A DNA stretch of 64,000 nt from Campylobacter sp. RM16187 (GTDB lineage Bacteria; Campylobacterota; Campylobacteria; Campylobacterales; Campylobacteraceae): contig NZ_CP012549.1 in assembly GCF_025319965.1 (NCBI RefSeq), positions 1,736,001 through 1,800,000 of the forward strand. The letters are read 5' to 3'. The notes beneath the pieces are model-generated. The model was given only the letters and a program-made list of their open reading frames with translations. It did no database searches and was not told the DNA's origin. Each line of letters begins with the position of its first letter. The first letter of the stretch is position 1. Position numbers and translations under genes: made by a program. Of the stretch, positions 9,166-22,300 are shown in pieces.

Positions 9166-10026
9166 TTACTTCGTAAGCGATAAGATATATTCGCCTACAG
9201 CCTTTTGCTGCAATGCGTTAAGTCTTCCGTCATCAAATTTAGGCATAGCACCTATAGCACCTTTTTTACCGCGTTTTAACACATCCATTACAAACTCACT
9301 TGTACCATATTTAGTAAGATCCGGACTCATGCCATCCATTCCCTTACCGTCATCTCCGTGGCAAGATGCACAGACTGGATATAGGGATCTACCGGTCTCT
9401 ACCAAGGCTTCATTTTTGGTCGATTTTATACCAGAAAGCTCTTTTGCTATATAGGCTGCAATAGCCTTGGCGCCCTCTTCATCAGCCATTCCAGGAGGCA
9501 TTTCTCCCATTGGGTAATCAAGCCCCTTTGAGCCGTTTATAATAGCATCTACTATACCCTGCTCGCTTCCCCATACGCTTAAATCAGCGGCTTTACCATT
9601 TATTCCATCGGCCGTAATTCCATGACATGCGGAGCATTGAACTAAAAATATACCCTCACCCATTGCATGAAGAGTTTTTATATCAGGATTCACCCACTCT
9701 TTCTCAAATTTAGCATTCATAGCCTTTACCTCTTCATTATATTCGCCAATTTGAGAATATGAGTTAAGAGGATATCCGACCAAATAATACCATATCGCCC
9801 ATACTATAGTAAGTACGAACATTAAGGCCCAGCCCACAGGAAGAGGATTCTTATACTCGCCTATTCCATCCCAATTATGCTCGCTAAGCTCGCCTTCGGA
9901 TTTTCTATCTTTTATCTGTTTTACATATTTTCCGACAACAAGCAGTGTAAGCAATATGATAGCCAATGCACCGATAAGCGAGAGTAAATTAATATTATCT
10001 TCTAAATTAAACCATTTCATACTCAA
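9166..10026 (-). CDS. ccoP: cbb3-type cytochrome c oxidase subunit III (diheme)
   Basis: The 286-residue protein has two N-terminal membrane helices (about 14-33 and 64-84) followed by two c-type cytochrome domains. Each has a CxxCH heme site, CSACHG and CASCHG, and downstream axial methionines are available in GEMPPGM and GAMPKF. CcoP passes electrons from periplasmic cytochrome c to CcoO and the CcoN active site. Its start overlaps the ccoQ stop by 4 bases. Length and both heme motifs are complete. Confidence 0.96.
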   Translation of the reverse strand: MSMKWFNLEDNINLLSLIGALAIILLTLLVVGKYVKQIKDRKSEGELSEHNWDGIGEYKNPLPVGWALMFVLTIVWAIWYYLVGYPLNSYSQIGEYNEEVKAMNAKFEKEWVNPDIKTLHAMGEGIFLVQCSACHGITADGINGKAADLSVWGSEQGIVDAIINGSKGLDYPMGEMPPGMADEEGAKAIAAYIAKELSGIKSTKNEALVETGRSLYPVCASCHGDDGKGMDGMSPDLTKYGTSEFVMDVLKRGKKGAIGAMPKFDDGRLNALQQKAVGEYILSLTK

Positions 10027-10244
10027 CTTTCCTTTTTAACATTCTTGCTCGTAGATACGGACTCTAAAATTTCATCGCTCAAATCATCTTTTAACACTAA
10101 ATTTGAGTATTTTTCATAGTTTCTCCTGCCTGTTCTTTCTGATTTATACAAATGATAGCAATAGCTATATAGTACAACCACTAAAAAAACGGTAAAGAAG
10201 AAAAATCCGTAACCTTGAATCTCTCTTAAAGCCTGCACATCCAC
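10023..10244 (-). CDS. ccoQ: cbb3-type cytochrome c oxidase subunit IV
   Basis: The 73-residue protein has one membrane helix (about residues 13-32, YGFFFFTVFLVVVLYSYCYHLY) and a charged cytoplasmic tail. The opening MDVQALREIQGYGFF is typical of Campylobacterota CcoQ. CcoQ stabilises the contact of CcoP with the CcoNO core. It lies between ccoO (9-base gap) and ccoP (4-base overlap), the canonical order N-O-Q-P. Confidence 0.92.
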   Translation of the reverse strand: MDVQALREIQGYGFFFFTVFLVVVLYSYCYHLYKSERTGRRNYEKYSNLVLKDDLSDEILESVSTSKNVKKES

Positions 10245-10253
10245 GATCTTGCC

Positions 10254-10919
10254 TTATTTCAAGCTATTTAAGTATGCGATTATAGCGACGATCTCTCTTA
10301 TCTCGCCTCTTGCAAACGCATCTTTTACTTCTTGATTTTTCATCTCATCAACTATCATTTGAGCCTGCTCTTTTACTATCGCTTGAGTCTCTTCCCAAGT
10401 ACCAAGCTTAGGCATTCCCTCCATATCATAAGGAACATTAAATACTTTTTTAGTAGTCAAAGCTTCACCATAAGCCGTCTCAATATCGGCATTATTTTTA
10501 AACATATGCTTATAGGCTGGCATAATAGAACCAGGCACTACAGATGTAGGCTCTAGCATATGATTTTCATGCCAATCGGTTGTGCGATAATTTCCTACGC
10601 GTTTTAGATCAGGACCTGTTCTTTTAGAACCCCAAAGATGAGGGCGATCGTAAGCATATTCACCGCTTAAAGAGTACATACCGTATCTATCGGTCTCACT
10701 CTTAAAAGGACGAATCATCTGTGTATGACAGGCATTACAACTATCTTTCATATATATGTGTTTGCCCGCAAGCTCTAAAACTGTAGGAGGCTTTATACCC
10801 TCAAGAGGTCTAGCGCGATTTGCAAAATCAGGTAAAATTTCGATAACTCCTGCATACGCGATAACTATAAAGACAGCAACGGCAAAAAAGAATGGATTTT
10901 TTTCTAACCAACTAAACAT
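10254..10919 (-). CDS. ccoO: cbb3-type cytochrome c oxidase subunit II (monoheme)
   Basis: The 221-residue protein has an N-terminal anchor helix (about residues 9-28) and a single c-type heme site SCNACHTQMIRPF, the invariant CcoO signature. Further landmarks are GSKRTGPDLKRVGNYRTTDWHENHMLEPTS and the distal ligand region GSIMPAYKHMF. It relays electrons from CcoP to CcoN. The spacing to ccoN is 2 bases. Nothing is unusual. Confidence 0.97.
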   Translation of the reverse strand: MFSWLEKNPFFFAVAVFIVIAYAGVIEILPDFANRARPLEGIKPPTVLELAGKHIYMKDSCNACHTQMIRPFKSETDRYGMYSLSGEYAYDRPHLWGSKRTGPDLKRVGNYRTTDWHENHMLEPTSVVPGSIMPAYKHMFKNNADIETAYGEALTTKKVFNVPYDMEGMPKLGTWEETQAIVKEQAQMIVDEMKNQEVKDAFARGEIREIVAIIAYLNSLK

Positions 10920-10921
10920 CT

Positions 10922-12394
10922 CTACCCCCTTACGCCTGCAGGACTTGCGCTAAATGGCTCTTTAGTAAGTTCTTTAGCCGACATTGACTTATATATATTG
11001 TAAGTAAATATAAAAAATCCTACTAGATATAAAAGACCGCCTATAGCCCTGATCCAGTAATATGGAATAAGTACCGTAACAGTATCTATAAATGAATATG
11101 CAAGATTACCAAACTGATCTGTAGCTCTCCACATCATACCCTGAGTAATTCCGGCTATCCACATTGATGCAAAGTATAAAACTATACCTGTTGTTTGGAT
11201 CCAAAATTGAACTTCCATCAATGATTTTGAGTAAATTTCACGCTTCATTACGCGAGGAGTCATATGGTAAAGTGCCGCCATAGTCATAAATCCAACCCAA
11301 CCAAGGGTGCCATCATGAACGTGTCCAGGAATCCAATCTGTAAAGTGTGCAAGAGCATTTACCGACTTAATAGATAAAATTGGTCCCTCAAGAGTTGAGA
11401 ACATATAAAACGTAGAAGCTAAAATCATAAATTTAATTAACGGATTTTCACGTATCTGAACCCATTCGCCCTTCATCGTTAAAAGCATGTTTATAGCAGA
11501 GCCCCAAGATGGCAGTATGAGAACTATCGAAAATACCGATCCCATAGTCTGCATCCAATCAGGCACCGTAGAGTATATCAGGTGGTGTCCGCCAGCCCAA
11601 AGATAGACAAACATAAGTCCCCAAAATGCAAAAAGCGATAACTTATATGAGAATACCGGCTGTCCGCTCTCTTTTGGAAGAAAGTAGTAAATTTGAGCGA
11701 TTATCGCGACTGTAAATACGAAAGCAACCGCGTTGTGTCCGTACCACCACTGAACTAAGGCATCATTGGTTCCTGCATACATAGAGACAGAATGCCACCA
11801 GTCGCCGTATCCTGAAATAAGCTTTGTAGGTACAGACATATTATTAAATAGATACAGCATGGCAACGCCAAGGAAAGTCGCTATATAATACCAAAGCGAG
11901 ATATAAAGCGTCTTTTCGCGGCGAATTCCGATAAGTCCGAATATACTAACACCCCAAAGAACCCAAACAAGAACAACTCCTATATCAAGAGGCCATTCAA
12001 GCTCCGCATACTCCTTTGAAGTACTAACTCCGGCAAATAAACTTATCACCGCAAGAACCATCACAACCATATATAAATAGAAGTGAAATTTGCCGATAAA
12101 CATTAAAAACGGCGATTCGTTCATAGAGACCTTTAGCACCCTTTGTCCTATATAATACCAGGTCGCAAATATACCAGAAAGCATAAATCCAAATATAACT
12201 CCTGATGTATGAAGCGGTCTAAGACGACCGAATGTCCCATACTCTCCGGCAAGATAATTTAGATCGGGATATGCCATCTGAAATGCTATTATTACGCCGA
12301 TAGCCATACCGATGATGCCAAATAGTATTGTAGCAAACATAAAGTACTTAGCTACGGTATAATCGTAGTTTAATGCATTTGATGGTCGCATCAA
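10922..12394 (-). CDS. ccoN: cbb3-type cytochrome c oxidase catalytic subunit I
   Basis: The 490-residue heme-copper oxidase catalytic subunit has twelve predicted helices. Conserved His regions are RPLHTSG (low-spin heme), WWYGHNAVAF with GGHHLIY (CuB ligands) and the IPGHVHDGTLGW block (heme ligands). It reduces oxygen to water with very high affinity and pumps protons, and is the main oxidase for microaerobic life. The operon starts here with an AAGGAGG ribosome-binding site. The 111-base upstream gap must hold the promoter of the whole cco operon. Confidence 0.97.
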   Translation of the reverse strand: MMRPSNALNYDYTVAKYFMFATILFGIIGMAIGVIIAFQMAYPDLNYLAGEYGTFGRLRPLHTSGVIFGFMLSGIFATWYYIGQRVLKVSMNESPFLMFIGKFHFYLYMVVMVLAVISLFAGVSTSKEYAELEWPLDIGVVLVWVLWGVSIFGLIGIRREKTLYISLWYYIATFLGVAMLYLFNNMSVPTKLISGYGDWWHSVSMYAGTNDALVQWWYGHNAVAFVFTVAIIAQIYYFLPKESGQPVFSYKLSLFAFWGLMFVYLWAGGHHLIYSTVPDWMQTMGSVFSIVLILPSWGSAINMLLTMKGEWVQIRENPLIKFMILASTFYMFSTLEGPILSIKSVNALAHFTDWIPGHVHDGTLGWVGFMTMAALYHMTPRVMKREIYSKSLMEVQFWIQTTGIVLYFASMWIAGITQGMMWRATDQFGNLAYSFIDTVTVLIPYYWIRAIGGLLYLVGFFIFTYNIYKSMSAKELTKEPFSASPAGVRG

Positions 12395-12505
12395 AACCTC
12401 CTTTTCAAATTTGTAAATAAAAATGTAACTAAAATGGTATTTTAAATTAAAAAATATATATCTATTCTTAAACGAGTGAAAAAATTTATATATTTAATTA
12501 AAAAT

Positions 12506-13183
12506 TCATTTTAAATCTATCTTGTATCCAAGACCCGGGATATTCTTTATCAGCTCAGCTCCAATCTTATCCCTAACTCTTTTTACAAAAGTTCTTATGG
12601 CAGCATCACTTACTTTCTCACCTACCCATACGATATTTTTTATCTCCTCTATCAAAACCAAAGTCCCGAGTCTTTTGACAAGAAGAGAGACAAAAGAGAG
12701 CTCTTTTTTAGTCAGAGCTATCTCTACTCCGTCCTTTACTAAGACTCTTTTTGTTTGATTAAATGAGTATCTATCAGTAATTTTTATTAAATTTGCTCCC
12801 TCTATTTTTGATTGAGCTATATTTATAAGAGTTGCAAAAAGCTCATCCATATCAATAGGCTTCATTAAATACTTATCGATACCGACATCAATAGCTTTTA
12901 GCAGCCTCTCCTTTTCGCTAAATGCGCTTAAAATAACGATAGGAGTGTTTCTGGAGATGATTTTAATCTCTTTTGACATATCAAGTCCGTCCATTATAGG
13001 CATAGCAATATCTGTTACCACAATGTCTGGATTAAATTTCTTAAATTTCTTTAACCCCTCATCGCCATTGCCGGCTAAAATAACCTTGCTAAATTCATTT
13101 GCAAGAATTTCGCCCATAGACTCTCTAGCCCCACCTTCATCCTCTACTAAAAGTATTGTAAGCTCTTTTAAATTTCCTACCAC
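12506..13183 (-). CDS. OmpR-type response regulator (Cj1491c-like)
   Basis: This 225-residue response regulator has an N-terminal receiver domain with acidic pocket VEDE (residues 13-16), phospho-acceptor D58 in VVTDIAMP, the switch Ser in VILSAF and Lys in YLMKPID. A C-terminal winged-helix (Trans_reg_C, about 135-225) has the loop and wing region AAIRTFVKRVRDKIG and ends IPGLGYKIDL. It pairs with the histidine kinase gene 3 bases upstream. By position it matches C. jejuni Cj1491c, which I recall being described as BumR of the butyrate-responsive BumSR system; that link is from memory and the target genes here are unknown. Confidence 0.88.
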   Translation of the reverse strand: MVGNLKELTILLVEDEGGARESMGEILANEFSKVILAGNGDEGLKKFKKFNPDIVVTDIAMPIMDGLDMSKEIKIISRNTPIVILSAFSEKERLLKAIDVGIDKYLMKPIDMDELFATLINIAQSKIEGANLIKITDRYSFNQTKRVLVKDGVEIALTKKELSFVSLLVKRLGTLVLIEEIKNIVWVGEKVSDAAIRTFVKRVRDKIGAELIKNIPGLGYKIDLK

Positions 13184-13186
13184 TAT

Positions 13187-14410
13187 CTATCCTTTATCCA
13201 TATATGGAATCTTTATTGTAAAACAAGCTCCAAATCTATCATTTTTTACACTAACTTTTCCATTCATATTCTCAATTATCATCTTAAGCATATAAAGTCC
13301 TATTCCGGTACCGGAACTTGGATGCTTGGTCGTGAAATATGGCTCAAAAATCCTATCCATTATCTCATCTTTTATACCGCCGCCATTATCACCGACCGCA
13401 ATAACTACAAATTTATTTTGTTTATATATAGATATTGTAACAGCTTTTTCATTATTTACATCTTTCATTGCATCTTTTGCATTAGAAAGAAGGATTATTA
13501 GCGCTTGAGAGAGTTGAGAATTAAAACCCAATACTTCGCTCTCATCTTTTATAGAAAAGTCTATCTTAATATTATCTTTTTCATATGTGCCTTGAACCAT
13601 TTTCATTGCATTTTTTACGGCAATAGAGGGTAAAAAGAGCTCTTTTTCTCTATTTATCGCAAAAAAATTTCTAAAATCCTCTATGGTTTGAGACATATTT
13701 TTAATAATTCGCTTTGAATCATCATAATCTGTCTGAAATCTTGAACTGTCTTGAGCTAAAAACGCCTCTTTAAACCTAAAAAGCATTATACTAAGCTCGT
13801 TTAGAGGCTGTCTCCATTGATGAGCTATGTTAGCTATCATCTCACCCATTGATGCTAGTCTTGATTGAAAAAACAGCATCTGGGTCTTTTCCTCATTCTT
13901 TTTTATCTCGGCCTCAACCAGACATTTTAAATTTTGATTTAAATTTAATAGCTCGGCAGTCTGTTCTTTAACTCTATTTTCAAGGTTTTGATTTAAATCC
14001 TCAAGCTCTCTTTTTGTCTTTAAAAGTTCATTATTTAAATTTATAACATCAGTTACATTATGCCTAATAGCTACAAATTCCTCAATATCTCCATTTGGAT
14101 CCAAAATAGGAATAATCGTAGTATTCAGATATATATCTTTGCCATCTTTAGTAAGATTTCTAACTATACTTTTATGAACTTTCTTGGCTAAAATCGTATC
14201 CCACAAAATTTTAAAAGTCTTTTTAGGCACATCAGGATGACGAACTATATTGTGATTTGCTCCTATGAGCTCCTCTCTGCTAAATCCTGAAATTTTGCAA
14301 AATTCATCATTTACAAAGGTTATAATACCGTTTATATCGGTTTTTGAAACAATATTACTGGCCTCAATAGCATCTTGATACTGTCTAAATCTAGTCTTTA
14401 TATCATCCAT
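13187..14410 (-). CDS. Cytoplasmic PAS-domain sensor histidine kinase (Cj1492c-like)
   Basis: The 407-residue kinase has no transmembrane helix. An N-terminal PAS domain (about 15-125) contains [16 protein letters not shown], a motif typical of Aer/CetB-type redox or energy-sensing PAS domains. A coiled coil (about 125-185) follows, then the H-box [13 protein letters not shown] with phosphorylatable His197, and a HATPase_c domain with NAKDAM (N box), GDNGGGI (G1) and GTGIGLYML (G2). It should sense an intracellular or electron-transport signal and act on the adjacent response regulator. By position it is the counterpart of Cj1492c (BumS as I recall). The gene end overlaps the next gene by 8 bases. 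Confidence 0.88.
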   Translation of the reverse strand: MDDIKTRFRQYQDAIEASNIVSKTDINGIITFVNDEFCKISGFSREELIGANHNIVRHPDVPKKTFKILWDTILAKKVHKSIVRNLTKDGKDIYLNTTIIPILDPNGDIEEFVAIRHNVTDVINLNNELLKTKRELEDLNQNLENRVKEQTAELLNLNQNLKCLVEAEIKKNEEKTQMLFFQSRLASMGEMIANIAHQWRQPLNELSIMLFRFKEAFLAQDSSRFQTDYDDSKRIIKNMSQTIEDFRNFFAINREKELFLPSIAVKNAMKMVQGTYEKDNIKIDFSIKDESEVLGFNSQLSQALIILLSNAKDAMKDVNNEKAVTISIYKQNKFVVIAVGDNGGGIKDEIMDRIFEPYFTTKHPSSGTGIGLYMLKMIIENMNGKVSVKNDRFGACFTIKIPYMDKG

Positions 14411-15074
14411 TTGTCGCCATAAATCCTATAAAAGATATATAAATACCGTAAATAATCACTACTAATCCGGATAGATAGAGCATAAAACTTCTAAATTTAT
14501 CGTTTAAAAATTTTAAAATCAAAGTGTAAGAGCTCATCATAACCAAACTAACCATACCAAAAATGGCCATTACCAAAGCACCATTTATTGCGCTTGCTGT
14601 CGAGATAGCAATAGCTAAAAAATAATACACTACCCCACAAGGTATAAGTCCGTTTAAAAACCCAAGCACTAAAAAACCAAATTTCATATCTTTTGAGATT
14701 ATCATTTTGATTTTTAAATTTATAAATTTATAAATAGCGGAATTTCCCTCTAAAAAATTTAAAATTTTGCCGCGTTTTATAAGAGCAATACCCAAAATAA
14801 CTAAAAAAACACCAATTATAAAGAGAAAATAACCCCTTGCCTTAAGAGATAGCGCAAAAAGGCTACCAAATGCGCCAAAAAGCGCTCCAAGCAAGATATA
14901 TGCGCTAACTCTAGCCGCATTATACCCGACTATCGCAAATATATTTTTTATTTTATTTTCTCGGTTTACAAGAGTCGAAAGAGCCACCATAAAGCCCCCG
15001 CACATACCTATACAGTGTCCTATGGAGCTAAAAAAGGCAACGCTTACAATAGATATTATTGTGGCATTATCCAT
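14403..15074 (-). CDS. TauE/SafE- or UreH-like transmembrane protein
   Basis: The 223-residue integral membrane protein has about six helices. The start FFSSIGHCIGMCGGFMVAL and the later FLNGLIPCGVVYYFLAIAISTA are paired Cys-Gly-rich helices characteristic of the SafE/UreH-like (DsbD_2-type) family. Members near cbb3 oxidase genes are proposed to help heavy-metal handling or cytochrome maturation. It lies in one operon with the kinase downstream (8-base overlap) and truncated carA upstream (6-base gap). It corresponds by position to Cj1493c. The substrate is unknown. Confidence 0.75.
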   Translation of the reverse strand: MDNATIISIVSVAFFSSIGHCIGMCGGFMVALSTLVNRENKIKNIFAIVGYNAARVSAYILLGALFGAFGSLFALSLKARGYFLFIIGVFLVILGIALIKRGKILNFLEGNSAIYKFINLKIKMIISKDMKFGFLVLGFLNGLIPCGVVYYFLAIAISTASAINGALVMAIFGMVSLVMMSSYTLILKFLNDKFRSFMLYLSGLVVIIYGIYISFIGFMATNG

Positions 15075-15080
15075 ATAAAT

Positions 15081-15527
15081 TTAGGATCTATTATCTAGCA
15101 TCTGTTTTAAATCATTAGGATTTGAAATTTCTGTCGATATAGCGGCTCTTAGCTCGCCTTTTTCACGAATAAGCATAGTTAAAAATCTAGTATCTATATC
15201 ATAAACACCGAATTTTCCATTCTCTTTGAAAAACTCATCCAAATCTTTTGTAGCTCTAAAATTTGAAGGCCTCTTATTAAAAGATCGTATCAAAATAGAG
15301 CTAACGTGAATTTTATCACTGTTAGAATCTTCATTGTTTGTGCCGACTATGCCGATCTCAGGAGATGTAAAAACTATGAATTTCCCATCATAACTAGGAT
15401 CTGTTATAATTTCTTGATATGCTGTAAAGCTTGTATTAAAAACCATATTAGCAACCGCGCTTCCACCTTTTCCGAAAGCTTTAGCCTTTAAAAATACGCC
15501 GTTTTCAAGATATATATAAGCTTTCAT
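15081..15527 (-). CDS. carA: Truncated carbamoyl-phosphate synthase small subunit (N-terminal domain only)
   Basis: The 148-residue protein matches the CarA small-chain N-terminal domain throughout: MKAYIYLENGVFLKAKAFG, VFNTSFTAYQEIITDPSY, the FTSPEIGIVGTN block and DIDTRFLTMLIREKGELRAAIS. Intact CarA is about 370 residues, and the C-terminal class I glutamine amidotransferase domain with its catalytic Cys-His-Glu is completely absent. The reading frame ends in a clean TAA, and the next gene begins 6 bases later with no remnant of the missing domain in between. As it stands the protein could not hydrolyse glutamine. Either a full-length carA exists elsewhere, or this strain relies on ammonia, or this is a decaying gene after a deletion of about 670 bases. 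The start overlaps DUF507 by 4 bases. Confidence 0.8.
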   Translation of the reverse strand: MKAYIYLENGVFLKAKAFGKGGSAVANMVFNTSFTAYQEIITDPSYDGKFIVFTSPEIGIVGTNNEDSNSDKIHVSSILIRSFNKRPSNFRATKDLDEFFKENGKFGVYDIDTRFLTMLIREKGELRAAISTEISNPNDLKQMLDNRS

Positions 15528-16078
15528 TGCAGCATTCCCTTTTTTCTTAACTCTTCTTCATAAAGTCTTTCAAATACTATATCGTATTCTTCGGTTCCTG
15601 GTATAAGCTTTCTTTTGTAGCTATCGATTTTAGAGATTACAACATCTTCAAGCTTTTCATAGATTTTTATATAGTCTTCAATGGAGCCATAAATCACATT
15701 TTTTACTCTATTTTCAGATACGCTATAGTCCATTAGCCCTTTTTTCCAAGCGGCTTCAAGAATCAAGTGAGCGATATTATTGAATCTATCTTCGTAAGAC
15801 AATATTACATCATAGTCTTTCGCAAGCTTTTTCTTGACAAGCCAAAACATATTTTTTCTATCCACTTGCATAAATTCCATCTCGTTTTCATTCTCTTCTA
15901 AAACCTGATTTACTCGCTCTTCAAGAGCCCTTTCACGCTGCAAATCACTATCTAATATCTCTTTTGCAAGTGCACAGAGCGGTTCAATGCCTTTACTTAA
16001 AGTAACAAATCCTGAATTTAATAGATCAATTGCAATCTTTTGCGATATATATGGAGTGTGTGGCAGTTTAATACGCAT
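15524..16078 (-). CDS. DUF507-family protein
   Basis: The 184-residue soluble, highly charged and helical protein opens MRIKLPHTPYISQKIAIDLLNSG and carries a repeated L-E-E-R/E-L-E pattern. It ends in YDIVFERLYEEELRKKGML. The family DUF507 is common in Campylobacterota and Aquificae and typically precedes carA, as here (Cj1495c position). Function is not established. The ATG overlaps nothing upstream and has a weak AGAGAGGT-type RBS. The hairpin upstream suggests it is expressed separately from motE. Confidence 0.8.
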   Translation of the reverse strand: MRIKLPHTPYISQKIAIDLLNSGFVTLSKGIEPLCALAKEILDSDLQRERALEERVNQVLEENENEMEFMQVDRKNMFWLVKKKLAKDYDVILSYEDRFNNIAHLILEAAWKKGLMDYSVSENRVKNVIYGSIEDYIKIYEKLEDVVISKIDSYKRKLIPGTEEYDIVFERLYEEELRKKGMLQ

Positions 16079-16089
16079 TTTTACCTCTC

Positions 16090-16117
16090 TTTTTTAGTTT
16101 GGATTTTAACTAAAAAA
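16090..16117 (-). terminator. AT-rich hairpin between motE and DUF507
   Basis: TTTTTTAGTT (16090-16099) and AACTAAAAAA (16108-16117) are perfect inverse complements around an 8-nt loop. The stem provides A/T runs on both sides, so it could terminate transcription leaving motE on the minus strand. The stem holds only one G-C pair, so efficiency is uncertain. Confidence 0.45.
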
Positions 16118-16170
16118 AGGTAAAAAAAGGTTAAATTCTAACTCATAAGAAACACAGATATTTACAAAAA

Positions 16171-16754
16171 CTATAAATTTAGCAAATTGCCGGCCGGTCC
16201 TTCAAGCTTAATGGACGAATCAATTTTATTATCTTTATCTTTTTTTCCAAAAGGTGGGCCTTGCTTGATTAGAAGAGTTATTTCAGACGCCACAGCAGGC
16301 TCCATTTTAGCCATTATAGAAGAGATTTTTTTAGGAGCTAAAGCATACATTATGCTTGCAGCGCTTATCCTATCCATAGCACTTAACACATCTGCCGCGG
16401 CCTGATCTTTCATCTTTCCGTATGCTTCGCCAACCTTATCAGTTGTCATTGTTTTAATCTGAGACAAAATTTCATCATTTCTTTTTACTAAATTTTCTAT
16501 ATGAGCTTTTTGTTCCTCTATTTTAGCCAAAGTCGCATTTATATCACTCTCTTTTTTGCTTAGCTGTGCATTTCTCTCTCTAAAAATAGCCTCGCTTGAC
16601 GCCCTAAAGGCTTCAAGTCCTTGCTTCTCCTCATCTATTCTCTCTATTTCTTTTATAAGCTCACCCTTTCTAGCCTCAAATATAGAGACACAATCAACAG
16701 GAACTTCAGCTCCAAAAAGAAATAATGCGAATATAGATAAAGATAAAATTTTTC

Positions 16755-16758
<4 letters not shown>
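16171..16758 (-). CDS. motE: MotE-like flagellar motor periplasmic protein
   Basis: The 195-residue protein has a signal peptide (residues 1-17), a long coiled coil (about 25-105, EIERIDEEKQGLEAFRA...KNDEILSQIK) and a C-terminal MgtE_N/FliG-like helical domain. That domain contains YALAPKKISSIMAKMEPAVASEITLLI. This domain order is that of MotE, the periplasmic chaperone for the stator protein MotC in alpha- and epsilonproteobacteria; C. jejuni Cj1496c is the positional counterpart. The start overlaps the FliJ-like gene by 4 bases, coupling two motility genes. Secretion to the periplasm is predicted from the leader. Confidence 0.75.
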
Positions 16759-19325
<2,567 letters not shown>

Positions 19326-19338
19326 AAATTTTCAGTCC

Positions 19339-22300
19339 TTACTCTAAAGTCAAAATCTTATCACGCTTATCTTTTAATTTAACAACAAGCTTTGATATAC
19401 TTTGACCTTGCTCTATATTTGTTAAAATTTGCATAATTATACCTGTTGTCTCAACATGAATAGACACTTTATGAAAATCTGAAATATGCTTTTTATAGGA
19501 TTCAACCATCAATTCACTATAATTTCTAGCAAATTCTTTTGTATCAAATTTGTTAAAATTTGAAGCGCTTAGCATATCAAGCAAACTCTTTATCCAGCCC
19601 TTATGCATAACCGCCAAATTGCACCATATAAGCTCACTCTCTTTAAGAGCCTCTATATGCTTTAATTTGTCTGGAATTTTATATGTTTCAAGCCAATGTT
19701 TAATGCTCTCAAGCCTCATTGGAGGAGCTATATATCCTCCTTGCAAGTTGTGATACCCCGCCTTCATAAGCAAATACATACTCTCAGATGTCTCTACTCC
19801 CTTTGCAATGGCTTCTTTTAAAAATATATTAGATAAAGTAAGAATTGATTTTAATATAATCAAGCTATCAGCCTCTTTTACCACTCCCAGACTTAAGTAT
19901 TTTGAGACCTTTAATTTATCGGCATAGATATTTTTTAAATTTTGAATAGAAGTAGATTTTGAGCCGAATTGATCGAGTATAAGAGATATACCATAGCTTT
20001 TATAAGTATTTAAAATTTCATTACTATCAATAGGCTGCTTAAATGAAGAGGCATCTTTAATATTAAGCTCAAGCATATGAAAGTTATTGTGCTCTCTGCT
20101 TTCGGCAATGGAATGAAATTTCTTTATAAAGTCTGATCTATGAATAAGCTCTAAGGTTACATTTACGCTAACTTTTAAATCGAGTCCGTATTTTGTGCGC
20201 ATACGAGATTGATCTTTAAGTGCCATATCTATATTCCAAAGCACTAAATCATCATATATATAACCATTTGCTATAAGAGGTAAAATTTCTTCACACAAAA
20301 TCGTATTTCCGGTCTTTCTAGCTATAAATGTTTCAAGACCGACAATCTTATTTGTTTTTATATTTAATATAGGTTGATATAGAAGCGAAAATTCATCATT
20401 TAAAAGACTTGATGATATTCTATCGGATAATGCATAGTGATCTCTAAAATACTTATCCGCATCAGGATCAAATATATAGTATTTATTTTTGCCTGATAAT
20501 TTTGACTGATACATAGCCCAATCAGCCTGCTCTATAAGTGTATCTTGATCTATATCTATCTTTTGAGGATATAAGCTTGCACCAACACTGGCACTCACTC
20601 TTAGATGCTTATTGTTTATCACAATATCTCTACTTGCAGCCCTTAATATGTCCTCTAATATATCATTAATCTCATTTTTATAAGTTAAATCATTTACAAT
20701 AGCTATAAATTCATCCCCGCCAATCCTTGCTAAAACATCATTTTCTTTTAAAACAATGCTGATATTTTTTGAAATTGCGATCAATAGCCTATCGCCAACA
20801 GAGTGTCCATGCAAATCGTTTATAGGTTTAAAATTATCTATGTCTATGTATATAACAGCAATGGAAGTCTTTGTGCTTACAGTATTTATCATTGCATCAT
20901 TTAGTTTTTTAGAGAATAAAAATCTATTCGGGAGTTTTGTTAGTGCATCATAATAGGCTATTTGCTCTAAATTTTCTTCTTTTTCTTTAGCATGCGAGAT
21001 ATCTGAAAAAATAGCTATAAAGTTTTCTATACTGCCGTCTTTGTCATAAACGGTGCTTATAGTCAAAAGCTCTAGGTATTTTTTACCATCTTTCTTTTTA
21101 TTCCAAATATGACCTCTCCAATACCCTTCATTGATAACATTGCGCCACAAATTAGCAAAAAATTTGCTATCATGAGTACCAGAATTTAATAAATTCGAAG
21201 AGCTTCCTATAGCCTCTTCTTTAGAGTATCCCGTTATTTGAACAAAAGCATCGTTTACGTCTATAAATTTACCATCAGTCCCTACCACAGCCATAGCTTC
21301 TTGAGAATTTGAAAATAAATTTGAGACTATTTTTTTATATTTATCAGCATCATTTTTATACTTTAGACCGTCTATTTCATAATAGTTGCCATTATGCAAA
21401 GTATGATTTGAAGGGTTATTGTTTAAATCCATTTTATCTATAATAGAACTGTCTACAAAATACCCTATGACCTCATCTATATTTTTATCGTCACTAGATA
21501 TAAATTTTAAAAAAACATTACAAGTTACAACTTCTAAATTTTTCTTCAATATCCTGATAGAGGATAAAAATTCATAATCTTTTTTTACCGCATTAGTACT
21601 AAATAATCTAAATTTGATATTAAATTCATTAAAGATTTTATCAAAGTCTGCAGGATGTATAATATTTTTAAAACTAAAATCATCAGCCAGCATCTCTTCT
21701 AGCCTATAGCCTAATATAATCTCGGTATTAATCGAGACGCTTAAAATATCTTGCATAAAGCCATTTTTCCAAGATATTTTAAATATCGGAGAGTAGATAT
21801 TAGCCTCATTCTCTCTTTTAAAATTTCTCTTATTTATTTTTTCCCAAGTAATATCTTCAATTAAACAAAATCCTAGCTTATTATCATCCGCTTCTATATT
21901 TTTCTTTTTTATCAATACATCTTTTATATCGCCATTTGAGAGTATATGTCTAGCTTCGTAAGCTACTGTATTGTCACTACAGTCACAAGTCATAATATTT
22001 GCACCTTTTGCACTATCGGCATCAAGGTCTTGCAATCTTTTACTTAAAAATTCATCTCTGGAAAATCCATAAAATTCTAATGCCTTTGAACTAGCCTCTA
22101 CAATATCACCTGTTTTTGCATCGATCAAAAGTATAACCAGAGGACCCTGTTCAAAAAGGTATCCAAATTTTTTCTCATATTCTAAAAAGCTATTTTTTTT
22201 GTTTTGAAAATTTTCATTAACATGGATAATCGAATCCACCATTTCGTTAAAATCAGTTATATAGCCAGTGCTTACATACTGACCGATACTCTCCTCTTTT

